NCBI RefSeq assembly: GCF_030384665.1
Contig: NC_083673.1
Location: forward strand, 2,365,501-2,429,500
Length of the DNA stretch: 64,000 nucleotides
Direction of reading: 5' to 3'
Origin: Lodderomyces elongisporus
Taxonomy: Eukaryota > Ascomycota > Pichiomycetes > Serinales > Debaryomycetaceae
Positions 9,196-19,794 of this stretch are shown piece by piece. Under the pieces are notes generated by a model. It was not told where the DNA came from, did not search any database, and saw only the letters and a list, made by a program, of their open reading frames with translations. Position 1 is the first letter of the stretch, and each line of letters opens with the position of its first letter. The position numbers and the translations under genes are program-made.

Positions 9196-11784
9196 TTATG
9201 AAAGGGCAATACCATAATTTTTGTCAACGACATATTTTTCCCAATCGTTCTCAAAGCCCAAAAATTTCTTTCTCTTTTTAAACTTACGACTGTTTGTATC
9301 CACAACACCCATGCTATGCAAATCACTATTGTCCAAATCTCTCTTTTTCCATACACCCAAAATGATTTGTCTTGTTCGCGAAATATTACCCAATGTTTTA
9401 TACTCTAGGGTGTCTAAAAGTTGCAAAACAGTATATCGTAAGTCCTCGCAATTTGAATGGAGAACAGATATTTCGACAGCAGCAACAAAAACACTCCATA
9501 TTAATGGACCACCCCAGTGATAATCTCGTGTAAATATGACTAATTGGAGCAACTCTAATATTTGCTTGACTAATTCCATGACTTCGTCATCTTCGGGAGT
9601 CATATTCAAAAGGCAACAGTTCATATACAATTCTGTCGTGAGTCTTTTAACTTCTGACACAAGGACATAATCGGAAACATCAGAAAAGTCGACCTTTGAC
9701 TTTGTTTTTAACTCTGCGTTTAAGTTTGTACTTGCAAATGCATCAACATTTGGCTTCGAATTTGGATCCGTGTCTGTGACTGCAATTTCCAAATTTGTAT
9801 CATAAACTTTTAAATTGTCAAGCCTTTGTTTAAGCTCACCACATTTAAAGAGATATTCTTTTTCTGATTTTGATCTCCTGACTCTTTCAAATGACAAATC
9901 GGTAATATCCGAAATCAATCTTATAAGACGCTTGTCACTACCCATCCAAGTTATAAACTCAAACTGTCCATCATCTAGCGAACTTTCGTCATCATGTTCA
10001 AGCTTATCCGTCACCAGCAAAAATGACAAACTTGGATCCTTACAAGCAGTACGTCCAACATTTTCATGGTAATGGAGAAACTCTAAAGAAAATTTGAGTA
10101 GGTAATAAGCAGTACTGTCTTTCGACATTGTTATCCTAAACTGACTCAACAATTTTCGGCAAAGTCGAAGATACAACAACCATTTCTTATTTGAATTATC
10201 TGCAATTTCAAACAACAAAACATGCATGAGTGAAAGCAAAGTGTCAATTAAGGAAATTTTTTCAATATTGAGTGGCTCGTCTTTTTCAAGCTGATTGATA
10301 AGTGGCTGCACCTCCATTAATCCCATGTTTTTATAATATTGAGATCTCTCTTGCCAAAGTTCTTTTTGAGCGGATGTACTAGCTGTTTTGGCAAGAAGGT
10401 GTGAACTCAAGCCAATTAAGAAGTAAAATAGCGATTGATTATGTTGTGTAACATTTATCAAGCACCCCAAGTCAACCCCACGTCCAGTTACCATTTGTCC
10501 CTCAAAACTAGAATTTGAGTCGCTACCAGCAGCGTTATCCAAGCCTTGTTGCTGATAACGAATTGGTCGATTGCCAGGTGAATTGAGAATGGGTTGCAAA
10601 TAATCAAGGTAGAATTTCAATGCCAAATCAACTAAATGTGAATCTTGTTGTTCTAAAAACATCACATCGGGTGGGATAATAGAAGACTGCAAAGATGGGA
10701 GTAATTTGGCTTCATTTTGGTCATGTTCGCCTGTGATATCATTATAATGAGTGTTGATAAACTGTACATTATCTTTGTGTTGAATTTGCTGATAGTGAGA
10801 CAATTTGCCTCGCAACACCAATTCGTCAGTGGTTAGTTTTCCCACTGAGTTTATGCCTTCTCTTCCAAATCTCTTACCTTTTGATTCGACGTCTTCTTTA
10901 AATTGAAGCAATACTCTATAAACACACTTTGTACCATCAAGCACACACTGTCCGCAACGTGGTTTGGCTTTGTCGCATTTGAGTTGCTTTAAACGGCATG
11001 TGTCGCACACACGTCTTGAGCGCAGCACAGGCTTTGCCTTGCGCGTAGCAACAATGCGTCTTTCCACTGGCAATTCCAAACACGCGCTAGATTCACGAGG
11101 CTGTTGGACCTGTTGAACTTGTTGAGCCTGTTGGACCTGTTGGACCTGTTGAACTTGTTGAGCCTGTTGGACCTGTTGGACCTGCTGATTAGGTTCGTAT
11201 TGTTGTAATTGGTAAGACTGATATGGCGGTTGTAATGATCCTTGGAACTGAAGTGACTGGCGAAATTGTTGAGGGGTATCTGTGAGATTGCATTGAAGAT
11301 GTGGCAGGGATGCATAGTCTTGTTGTTGATGGAAGCTGTAATTGACGTTGTAGTTGTTGTTGTAGTTTATATTTTGCATGTCGTTAAAGTTGATATTATT
11401 ATTGATGTTGTAATTGTACGGTAACTCTGTGGCTGTTGGCATTTGAGGTGCTTCATGTTGTGTGGCTCCTAGTATTGGAAATTGTTGAACAAAATTCTGG
11501 TTCTGGTTGAAATTTTGGTTAAGATTTTGGTTAAGATTTTGATTTTGATTCCTACTTAAGAAAACCGAGTCTTCATTCACAGTAGTCGATGAAGCTATTG
11601 GTGTTGCTTCTGGTGTTGCTTCTGCTATTGCTTCCGCTGCTGTCCCATTAACTGGTAGTCCAGAAACATAGTTTGCATTGACGGTTTGAATTTCGTCAAA
11701 TTCCATGATGCGAAACATTTCTTCTTCCGAGCCAGTCTGATGATTGCCCATATTTGCTGAGCCAGAATAGTTGTTAAAACTCAT
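9196..11784 (-). CDS. Zn(II)2Cys6 fungal transcription factor
   Basis: The 862-residue protein has a low-complexity N-terminus: an NQN/LNQ array at about 79-98, an Asn-rich region at 124-150 and a QQV/QQA array at 200-229. A Zn2Cys6 binuclear cluster follows at 260-287 with spacing C-x2-C-x6-C-x6-C-x2-C-x6-C, preceded by basic residues (RKAKPVLRSRR). The rest resembles the fungal-specific regulatory region typical of Zn-cluster activators, with helices such as LALKFYLDYLQPILNS and FYFLIGLSSHLL. The C-terminus is basic (KFKKRKKFLGF). I cannot assign a specific orthologue or regulon. The long gene-free upstream region suggests a heavily regulated gene (inference). Confidence 0.88.
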   Translation of the reverse strand: MSFNNYSGSANMGNHQTGSEEEMFRIMEFDEIQTVNANYVSGLPVNGTAAEAIAEATPEATPIASSTTVNEDSVFLSRNQNQNLNQNLNQNFNQNQNFVQQFPILGATQHEAPQMPTATELPYNYNINNNINFNDMQNINYNNNYNVNYSFHQQQDYASLPHLQCNLTDTPQQFRQSLQFQGSLQPPYQSYQLQQYEPNQQVQQVQQAQQVQQVQQVQQAQQVQQVQQPRESSACLELPVERRIVATRKAKPVLRSRRVCDTCRLKQLKCDKAKPRCGQCVLDGTKCVYRVLLQFKEDVESKGKRFGREGINSVGKLTTDELVLRGKLSHYQQIQHKDNVQFINTHYNDITGEHDQNEAKLLPSLQSSIIPPDVMFLEQQDSHLVDLALKFYLDYLQPILNSPGNRPIRYQQQGLDNAAGSDSNSSFEGQMVTGRGVDLGCLINVTQHNQSLFYFLIGLSSHLLAKTASTSAQKELWQERSQYYKNMGLMEVQPLINQLEKDEPLNIEKISLIDTLLSLMHVLLFEIADNSNKKWLLYLRLCRKLLSQFRITMSKDSTAYYLLKFSLEFLHYHENVGRTACKDPSLSFLLVTDKLEHDDESSLDDGQFEFITWMGSDKRLIRLISDITDLSFERVRRSKSEKEYLFKCGELKQRLDNLKVYDTNLEIAVTDTDPNSKPNVDAFASTNLNAELKTKSKVDFSDVSDYVLVSEVKRLTTELYMNCCLLNMTPEDDEVMELVKQILELLQLVIFTRDYHWGGPLIWSVFVAAVEISVLHSNCEDLRYTVLQLLDTLEYKTLGNISRTRQIILGVWKKRDLDNSDLHSMGVVDTNSRKFKKRKKFLGFENDWEKYVVDKNYGIALS
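11100..11186. repeat. In-gene tandem repeat coding QQV/QQA
   Basis: A 9-bp-based array (TTGGACCTG/TTGAACTTG/TTGAGCCTG units) encodes an alternating Gln-Gln-Val / Gln-Gln-Ala tract. Four units, in the order V-A-V-V, repeat as a higher-order block, which suggests segmental duplication. Confidence 0.85.
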
Positions 11785-14621
11785 AACTCTTTCAGTGCTT
11801 GGCTCAACTCTAAATTAATAATAGACGGAGAAGAAGAAAAAAAAATAAAAGAAAAGACAGGAAAAGGTTAATGGAGAAGAAGAACTGATTATTATCTTGT
11901 TAAATTTATGTAGAAGAAGGAAGTTAGATGGTGTCATGGCAGTGTCAACATGTGGCAAGGATTTCCATTTACTGTCACTCATTCATTCATTCTTACGTTC
12001 ATTCTTTAGTTCTTTCACTCTTCCATTCTTTCATTCTCTCATTCATTTTCTCTTTCTCTTTCTGTTTCTCTTTCTTTCTCTCCCACACACACACACACAT
12101 ACACATAATTGTTTCTGAAGCATCCTCTTTGTTGTGCATATTTCTTAATTTTTGCGCTTCGTGCAGCAAATCCTTTTTCACCCATCCTCATCTATCGTTC
12201 CTCCTCTGACTTCACCAATTATTATTCGTATTGCTGCATTGGTATTGCTTCCACTACTTCACTTTCTCTAGAACATCTAAATAGCCATAGACTAAAAGGA
12301 TCAACCTAGAAAGTGCATAAAACACAAACCAAGTGTGGTGAGTGAATTTTGCGAGGGACGAACAATAGGAAAGTTTAGCCAGGTACTTTTACACATACAT
12401 AAACACTCTCACACAAACGCGCACACACACTCTCTCTTTCAAGCTTTGCTTTTTAGAGATCATTATAATCAATTACTGTAAATATTTTTACAAGTAGGAA
12501 CAAAAAGTTTAAAAAAATAAAAAAGAATAAAATAAAATAAATTGATAATAAAAAAGAAAAATCAATCACTTCCTCGGCACGAATGAATTCTATTCCCTTG
12601 TCCGTATTGAAGTCACCAAATTAGGTTCTACGATTTTTCTAAATCAAAAACTTTTTTTTTAAAGATACGAGTCCAAAAGGGAGATGAGACTCTAAGAGAT
12701 GGTTGGCAGATAACATTTATTTCGAACTAACGGAGACACGGAACATCAGGCAATTTGTCTTTTCGATTCTTTCGGAGTATGCCATGACAATAAAGAGAAA
12801 AAATTCAAAAAAGAATTGCTCGGCAAGAGTTATACCGAGAACAATTAAACAAATTAAACAAAGTATACAGATTGTATATATATATATATATGTATATATG
12901 TGCACTGCAAGAATAACCACTCAAAGATGTAATCAGCACAGTGCAAGGTGCAAGGTGCCAGGTGCAAAATGTAAAGTGTAAAAAGAGTTCTAACACTAAC
13001 ATGTTTTTAGATACAGGTTAAATCATGTGTATTATGTTTACACTTGTACTTTACCAAGTATATATACAGTTTGCCTTCTATGCTTTTGATTGTTTTTGAA
13101 TAAGCGTGGCTAGAAGTATTGTCCTTTACAAACGTGTAGATGCCAAAGAATTGCTTATAAACAATAGCGGGGAGATAATTAGCCAATACCAGCGGTTAAC
13201 TCAGCACAGAATGTTGTGCTAAAGTTGATTATCACTGAAGTTCCAATGCCTTCGAGCTTGACGTCACTCATTACACCTACACATCCCTCATTAGAATGAA
13301 TACCTTTTGTTTCTTTAAACTTATTTTTTTTACTTACTTACTTTGAAAACAAAACAGAGGCGTGTTTCTTGTATATCTTGTCAGTGGCGTTTGTCTCTAA
13401 TCTTTAGTCCAAGAGTAAAAAAAAAAAAGACAATTGTTGATTCGTCTTACGGCTCAGTTTTTCAGTTAAAGGACAAGGAATGAATTAGTGAGCTGTAAGA
13501 CACTGTAATATGCACACACACAAAGCAAGCAAAAACCATTCGGCAAAATAAATGTGTTTGTTGTTTTCTTTTTTTTTTCTTTTCTTCGTGTATTTTGCAG
13601 TTGCGCAAAGTCGAATGCTTATTGGATCAAAATACTTGATATGTATATATATATATATATATATAGTCTTATCGGCGGAGTTCCAGATATCAAGCTCTAA
13701 GTAGAGCGGTTGCAGTTATTTGCGTTTCTTCTTCTATTATCCAGCAACTGCTTGCTACCCTTTCAACTTCATTTTCCGTGTTTTCCGATCCATTCTTGGT
13801 TTCCTCGGCTTCTCCATCTCACGCAACTGCTTTATGTTTCTTTACTTTCTAACCATTCGATTATAAAAAAAAAACAGTAGATCCAAACAAAGCGGTGTGT
13901 TCTTCAAACCATTGGACCTTGAAAATCTTGCTATTCTTCTTTTTTTAGTACCATTTTTTGATTCAAAAGAGAGGGGAGGCTATGTATACTGTTTATCCGA
14001 TCCTATTGGGTTCTATTCCAATTCACAAATATATATCTATTTATTTATTTATTTATTTATTTCGCAATTTTGTTTAATTCAATCATATTATGACACGATA
14101 TGCAAATTTATAATATATATTCAATAGATAACGTCGATTATAAGGAACATTGTATTTGAACTCTTCTTTTTTTGTGATCCTGTTTGTTGCTTTTGCATGT
14201 ATGTTGACCTTCAACCATGGATGCAAAAACCAGAAAAATTACCTAAGAAAACAAAGAACCTAAGGACAACAAAGAACATGAAAAATAATCAACAACATAT
14301 TACTGTTTCACTGTTTTGTACGTCTTGTCAATTTTGGTGATACTGGTGAGCTACCAAAAGTAAAAAAATAAAAAATCTTTGACTTGCAGATGCACATAAT
14401 TTGTTTTTCTTTTTCTATTTTTTCTTTTTTTGTTTTTGTGTCACAGTCTACTCTTAGAACACTTACTCGCTACATGGGGGCACCTGTGCTTGACTCGCTA
14501 AGGCGGGGAAGGGAGGGGGAACGAGAGGAAGGGAAAATGGGGCGCAGTGAGGCAAGCACAAACAAAAGGGGGAGAGAGAGAGAGAGAGAAAAAAAAAATT
14601 AGAAAAAGATTTGATAACAAT
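11785..14621. other. Gene-free region upstream of the Zn-cluster gene, up to the retrotransposon
   Basis: No convincing gene in 2.84 kb. Features seen: CTTTCTC/ATTC-rich DNA and a CA run at about 12000-12105, a further CA run near 12410-12430, a TA tract at about 12878-12898, short 7-bp repeats of AAGGTGC type at 12942-12980, a (TA)n tract at about 13641-13666, a TATT array at 14038-14062 and a GA array at 14571-14590. Its position upstream of a transcription-factor gene fits a long regulatory region. Confidence 0.55.
14617..14621. repeat. Target-site duplication, left copy (ACAAT)
   Basis: ACAAT immediately left of the retrotransposon is repeated immediately right of it at 23276-23280. Five-base duplications are typical of Ty3/gypsy integration. 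Confidence 0.92.
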
Positions 14622-15075
14622 TGTCGCATAGCACTGTCACAAGTAACAAGTGTACGACTGCTGAGCATCGGTTTGAGCTGGTAGCTCACCGATACCAGCG
14701 GTTTGAGTTCGTGACTTGATAGGCTATATTCCAACTAAGTGTAATTGTCAATGATCGCACCTATAAAGGTCTCAATGCTCATAAGTTAAGAGAGTAAATT
14801 GTCTCATACAAAGTCACTAGTAAGGAGAATCGTGAGAGTATACACTCTGCACGTTCACCTAGTGATTTGTGTTCAATGTAGTTGACCGTATAAAATCTAT
14901 ATTTTACCGATATTTCTATATAATAGTGATAAGTTAATTTTACCACTTCTCGTTCCTATTTATATAAACTCATCTTGTTTGAAGTTTCAAGTTTCCTATG
15001 TCGTGCAATATTCTCCAAATATTCACTTAGCGGAAACGAGGGCACAGAGCGTCCAATGTGTGTCGCACTGTGACA
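14622..15075 (-). repeat. 3' LTR (left copy)
   Basis: 454 bp, beginning TGTC and ending GACA (TG...CA with 4-bp inverted ends). By eye it is identical base for base to 22822-23275. The last 15 bp (TGTCGCACTGTGACA) form an imperfect palindrome that resembles the first bases of the LTR. Confidence 0.96.
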
Positions 15076-15089
15076 TCCTCCCCCCCTTC
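15076..15089 (-). other. Polypurine tract (plus-strand primer)
   Basis: On the element's strand this reads GAAGGGGGGGAGGA, directly abutting the 3' LTR, where RNase H leaves the primer for plus-strand DNA synthesis. A second G-rich purine tract lies about 110 bp upstream in the element (15187-15197). Confidence 0.85.
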
Positions 15090-15186
15090 AGAGTCTGAAT
15101 GAGCGATACGGCCTTATTTTCATTGCATTTCGGAAAAAATTGATTTGAGGTAAAATAACTGTACAAATTGATGATAACCGTTGTGG

Positions 15187-15197
15187 CCTCCCCCCCT
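15187..15197 (-). other. Second polypurine tract
   Basis: A GGGGGGGAGG-type purine run on the element's strand, just past the pol stop codon. It could be a back-up primer site or simply sequence-biased DNA. Confidence 0.4.
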
Positions 15198-15210
15198 GCA
15201 AAGTAGAAAA

Positions 15211-18200
15211 TCATTTTGTAGTACTAAGCGGAGCGGCAACAAACGGTTTCAACATCTCCCTAGTATACTGACGTTTCATGGGAATGCCTTGGAGGTTACT
15301 AAGATAGTAAATCCTCGACAGCACCTTCCGGACAACGAAAGGACCCGACCAATTCAAGCCCATCTTGTTGGTAGCAGCATCGTAAACTAAGACTAAGTCT
15401 CCTTTCTTGATCGGTACATTAGTGTCATAACGTTTGTCAAAAACTTCCTTCTGATGATCCCGATCGCGGCGTTGAGTTTCCTTAGCAGAGTCTTCCTGTT
15501 GTTTACGGAAATAAAACTGACCAACGCGGAACTTGAATAGTTCGTCCTCCGTGTATTGTTGTATATCAGATGGTGTTTGCATCAATGATTGGAGCAGATT
15601 ATTACCTTCAAATCCAAAAACCAAGTATTGTGGTGTGAATCCCGTACGTTTACGAACCGTAGTACGATCCACCCACAATGCAGCATTCAAAACTTTGCTC
15701 AAATTCTTATTCTCTGGAACCAGTTTGATGAATCTGATAAGTCGTTTGTGCGACGCTTCGATCATCCCATTCCCCTGCGGATGGTACGGTACAGAATAAG
15801 ATGGAGAAATGCCATAATTTGAGAGCAATTGCTGGAGGACCTCATTGTGAAATTCACGACCATTGTCGGTTTTCAAAACACTAAAGGTTCCTACACGAGC
15901 AATAAAGTTTGAATAAATAAAGTCGGCTACTGCCTCTGCAGTAACCTTTGGTAAAACCTGAGCTTCGGGCCATCCCAGAAATTCGTCACGTGCAACGACA
16001 ACAGTAGCGTCACGGAGCTTAACGCAGTCACAGACGATTGTATGAAACATACCAGCCGGGTAGTTCAAGTACAATGGATCCCGCTGCCTAGTTGCAGGTT
16101 GGTCCTTTTGACAATAAACACACCGTTTGATATAGTCGGCAAGTCTGCGATAGAGGTTCGGAATGTAGAATCCAGTATTTATTAGATTGAACGTAGTCTC
16201 AACTCCTGGGTGACCACGATCTCTATGAGCAAGATTGAATATGTGTTCAACCTGATTGTTCTCATAAACGACGCGTCGAGTGTATGAACCGGTCCGACCT
16301 AACTTGTAAAGGATTCCATCATGTAAATAGAACTCTAGTGCGCGGTTGATGAAACGTCTGGCGTCAGCAGGTGCGTTGTGCGAAACGGGAATGGTACGTG
16401 CCTCAAGGTACTTTCTAAGCGCTTGAAGTGGGATCTTCTTATAACTGTTATTAGGCTCAGCTTCAATGGTAACAACATTAACTTCTGCTAGTACTTTAGG
16501 ATCCAACTTCGCCCTAAACTCGGCAATAGCTTCTCTGACCTCATAATGATCAGTCTGCGGAGTAGACGTGTGGCATCGGCTAAGAGCATCGGCAATGATG
16601 TTTTTCAGTCCATCAATGTGATGGATCTGATAGTTGAAGGTCCTGATGAAGTTCAACCATTTGTAAACCCGATTTACAAAGTGTGAATTATCGAGTGGTT
16701 TATTCATCACAAGGACAAGAGCTTTGTTGTCACAGTACAAATGAATGACCCCAGTAAATCCAAACAAGAGTGGATGGATTGCATCAAACGTCTTATAAAT
16801 ACTGAAAAGTTCCTTTTCGTAAATAGTATAGTTCTTTTCAGAACCATGGAACTTTCCAGAATAGCACAGGACTAGTTTCGATTCTCCAGCCGCATTGGTG
16901 TTTTGCAACACACCACCCCAAGAGTCTGTCGAAGCATCAGTGTGGACAGTAATGAGGTCCTTAAAATTAAGGGGTTGGAGAATCGGTTGGTTGGTTAGTA
17001 CTGTGATGATTTGGTGGAAAAACCGCTTAGTTGTAGGATCCCAATGAATCTGATGCTTGGGTTCCTTCCTTGCTTGATTGGCTAAGTTGTAGAGGGGAGC
17101 AGTCAACTCAGCATGCCCTACAATCAACTGTCGGTAATAATTGACCAAGCCAAGGAAACTTTCTAGCTGTTTGACCGTGTTAGGGAGTGGGTAATTCAAT
17201 AATGCATCCACTTGACCCCTAATTAACGTTTTCCCTGCAGGTGAAATATGGTATCCAAGAAAATCACATTCAGGTACAGCGATCTTTAACTTCGCAGGGT
17301 TAATCTTCAAGCCAGCATTGGTTAGAAGACGGAACACTTCGACAATCTTATCTAGGTGTTCTCGAACCAGTGAGTCGGTAAGTTCATCTACTTTGGGACC
17401 CACGATGGCAATGTCGTCAATAAAACACATCACATCCTTCGCAACTGGGCTCAAAATCTTTTGTAAGATAGAACTAAACTCACTTACTGAATTGATATAT
17501 CCTTGAGGAAGGACAGCATACTTCAACAAACCTAACGGGCTGTTAAAACTGGTAACATCGCTAGTAGCAGCATCCAATGGTATTTGAAAATACGCATTCT
17601 GCACATCAATAGTACTTATAAACCAACAACCACTAATCTCTGTAGTGAGATCATCCACGGAGAGTGGGTGACCCCCTTCCAACTCCACATTTTTGTTGAG
17701 TTCCCGAAGGTCAATCAACAATCGATGCCTTCCATCCTTCTTACTTATGAGAAACCATGGGTTCCGATAAGTCGCATCACTATAGACCAATTGCCCCTGT
17801 CGTATCATTTCTTGGAGAATCTCTACTGCAGCGGTACGTTTAGATCCTAATGGGATCGATTTCATCCGCCAGTGAACATTCGGATCTCGCAAGTTGATAC
17901 GAACGGGAGGGTGTATTTCAGGCTTAAGTCTGCCAGGGTCTCCACCTTTAATGTAGAAGACATCAGACACCTCAGCACATTGGTCCACGAAATACCGAAT
18001 ATCATCTTCGCTCGCCCTAGACCCGGTAAATGCAGGTCGAAGCATCTCTGAAAGGGGAGGAATGACGACGGTTTGACTCACTTGGACAGTTGGAAATGAA
18101 TCGATGTGGTAGTTAGAATCCCCATCGTAACGAATAGGGAATTTATGAATGTTGCCATTCGCGCGGAAACGTAACTCTCGTTTATCACCATCATCAGTAA

Positions 18201-19794
18201 ACCCAATGGAGAGTTTGTGCGCATCTTGGAATGGCAACCCGAGTAGTACCTGACCAACAGGAATTTGCTCGTGCAAATAGAGGATTGCAGGTAAGGAGAT
18301 GAAATGGACAGTAACATCTAAAAACACTCCCTGAGTAATTGCTTTGGTGTCATTATTAACACCTTGAACAAATACTGGCTGGCTCAAGGGAAAAGGCTTA
18401 ATTGGTAACCCTTTTAGTGTTTGCGGGTTGATCAAACTCAACTGGGCCGCGGTGTCGTATTTCATTTCTATCCTACGGCCATGTATGGATGCGGGGAAAC
18501 AGAGTAGTTCTTGAGTGACCCCTGGTTGGTGGTAGCCTGTCGAAGTGGTCGTCAGATTTACTTCAGTAACAACTGGTTTCTTCTTGAACTTGGCAATACC
18601 ATCCTTAAGGGCTTTCTGCAAAACATCTCTGTCAACCAACATAGCTTTAGTACTTTCTCTCATCATGGCTCGAGCATCATCGTGCATTCCCAAATACTTC
18701 GAAAGATCCATAAACACGAAGAAGTTATGTTTCATGGCATCTTTGAATGCAGCCTGTTTGTCTAGTATGGTCAATTTACTAGTACGTACTCGGCGCTGAC
18801 TTTTCCGCTGTGGATCAGTGGAATCGTCAGCAAGGTGGTGTGGTTGGTCGGACGTTGCACTTAATTTGGCAAGCTCATCTAGCTGATTCTCTCTCAAGAT
18901 GTCTTCGACACTAAAGAGTTTAATTGAATCGTCAGCCACTGGGGAGTCAACTCCATCATCAGCGGTAGCATTTGCCTGTTCCTCATTAAGTGGTTCATTA
19001 ACAACAACGTCAGATTTCACCTTAGGCACTTCTTCTTGAGGGTGACTCATCATGTTTCCATTCTCCGGTGGCGTAGAAGTCTGTTCAATTCCTTTTCCTT
19101 CGGATAGGAATAACTTTAACTCTTCATCAGGATCTACGGTGTCCTCCATGGCTAGGTTTTCTAATTCCCTATCCATTGTCAGTGCGGAGGGTTCGAACCG
19201 AATACCAGCCGAGCTAGGTTCTTCATACTCGTAGTCTGGGTCTACGTCTATGTTTTCATCTGGAAACTGGAGTTCCAGGAATGGTAAATGTGAGTCATAG
19301 GGTGGAGACTGCTCTCCGATCGGCGGGGACTCAGTGTCTAATTCCCGTCGGGACTCCTGCATAGATTGCTCTGTTACAGGGCTAGGTGCGCTTTCACGCT
19401 CCACTCTCTCCATCTCCTGCCGTTGTCTAACTGCTGCATTGAGTTGCTGTTTCACCTTATCAGCCTTCAACTTATTGTGAGCATCTTTTCGCGAGCTAGG
19501 GAGATGGGCTTTCTTCGCAGTCCAATCCTTCACTACCTTCTTAGCAGATTGAGCATTGGCTGCGTGCACCAAGTAAACCGGGACGTCATCAATCATGATG
19601 GGTCCGGGTTTAATCACTTCATCTATTGAATCAGACATTATATGAGAATTAGATTGCATCACTTCTGTCGGTAATCGTTCGTGGTGGGTATTTTCTCTAG
19701 AGTTACTAGTGACTGTACTCTTAGGAATAACCTCTACCTCCATAACTTGTGCTGCCTTGGACTTACTTTGTTGGGGGCGTGCGATGCCTCGCAT
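15211..19794 (-). CDS. Retrotransposon Pol polyprotein (protease, RT, RNase H, integrase)
   Basis: 1527 residues from the first in-frame ATG; the real product is probably Gag-Pol by +1 frameshifting, since a stop lies only three codons upstream of this ATG in the pol frame. About 430 N-terminal residues have no recognised domain and include a charged, probably coiled-coil stretch at 105-135. Aspartic protease: YDTAAQLSLI at 446-455 (DTAA instead of the usual D[ST]G) and LLGLPF at 517-522. Reverse transcriptase about 640-860: LIDLRELNK, YFQIPL, LPQGYINS and catalytic FIDD at 791-794. RNase H about 945-1075: TDAS, YEKEL, CDNKAL, ADALSR. Integrase: zinc H1190, H1195, C1225, C1228 and catalytic D1256, D1310, E1346, then a GPF module near the C-terminus. 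All frames are intact. Confidence 0.95.
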   Translation of the reverse strand: MRGIARPQQSKSKAAQVMEVEVIPKSTVTSNSRENTHHERLPTEVMQSNSHIMSDSIDEVIKPGPIMIDDVPVYLVHAANAQSAKKVVKDWTAKKAHLPSSRKDAHNKLKADKVKQQLNAAVRQRQEMERVERESAPSPVTEQSMQESRRELDTESPPIGEQSPPYDSHLPFLELQFPDENIDVDPDYEYEEPSSAGIRFEPSALTMDRELENLAMEDTVDPDEELKLFLSEGKGIEQTSTPPENGNMMSHPQEEVPKVKSDVVVNEPLNEEQANATADDGVDSPVADDSIKLFSVEDILRENQLDELAKLSATSDQPHHLADDSTDPQRKSQRRVRTSKLTILDKQAAFKDAMKHNFFVFMDLSKYLGMHDDARAMMRESTKAMLVDRDVLQKALKDGIAKFKKKPVVTEVNLTTTSTGYHQPGVTQELLCFPASIHGRRIEMKYDTAAQLSLINPQTLKGLPIKPFPLSQPVFVQGVNNDTKAITQGVFLDVTVHFISLPAILYLHEQIPVGQVLLGLPFQDAHKLSIGFTDDGDKRELRFRANGNIHKFPIRYDGDSNYHIDSFPTVQVSQTVVIPPLSEMLRPAFTGSRASEDDIRYFVDQCAEVSDVFYIKGGDPGRLKPEIHPPVRINLRDPNVHWRMKSIPLGSKRTAAVEILQEMIRQGQLVYSDATYRNPWFLISKKDGRHRLLIDLRELNKNVELEGGHPLSVDDLTTEISGCWFISTIDVQNAYFQIPLDAATSDVTSFNSPLGLLKYAVLPQGYINSVSEFSSILQKILSPVAKDVMCFIDDIAIVGPKVDELTDSLVREHLDKIVEVFRLLTNAGLKINPAKLKIAVPECDFLGYHISPAGKTLIRGQVDALLNYPLPNTVKQLESFLGLVNYYRQLIVGHAELTAPLYNLANQARKEPKHQIHWDPTTKRFFHQIITVLTNQPILQPLNFKDLITVHTDASTDSWGGVLQNTNAAGESKLVLCYSGKFHGSEKNYTIYEKELFSIYKTFDAIHPLLFGFTGVIHLYCDNKALVLVMNKPLDNSHFVNRVYKWLNFIRTFNYQIHHIDGLKNIIADALSRCHTSTPQTDHYEVREAIAEFRAKLDPKVLAEVNVVTIEAEPNNSYKKIPLQALRKYLEARTIPVSHNAPADARRFINRALEFYLHDGILYKLGRTGSYTRRVVYENNQVEHIFNLAHRDRGHPGVETTFNLINTGFYIPNLYRRLADYIKRCVYCQKDQPATRQRDPLYLNYPAGMFHTIVCDCVKLRDATVVVARDEFLGWPEAQVLPKVTAEAVADFIYSNFIARVGTFSVLKTDNGREFHNEVLQQLLSNYGISPSYSVPYHPQGNGMIEASHKRLIRFIKLVPENKNLSKVLNAALWVDRTTVRKRTGFTPQYLVFGFEGNNLLQSLMQTPSDIQQYTEDELFKFRVGQFYFRKQQEDSAKETQRRDRDHQKEVFDKRYDTNVPIKKGDLVLVYDAATNKMGLNWSGPFVVRKVLSRIYYLSNLQGIPMKRQYTREMLKPFVAAPLSTTK

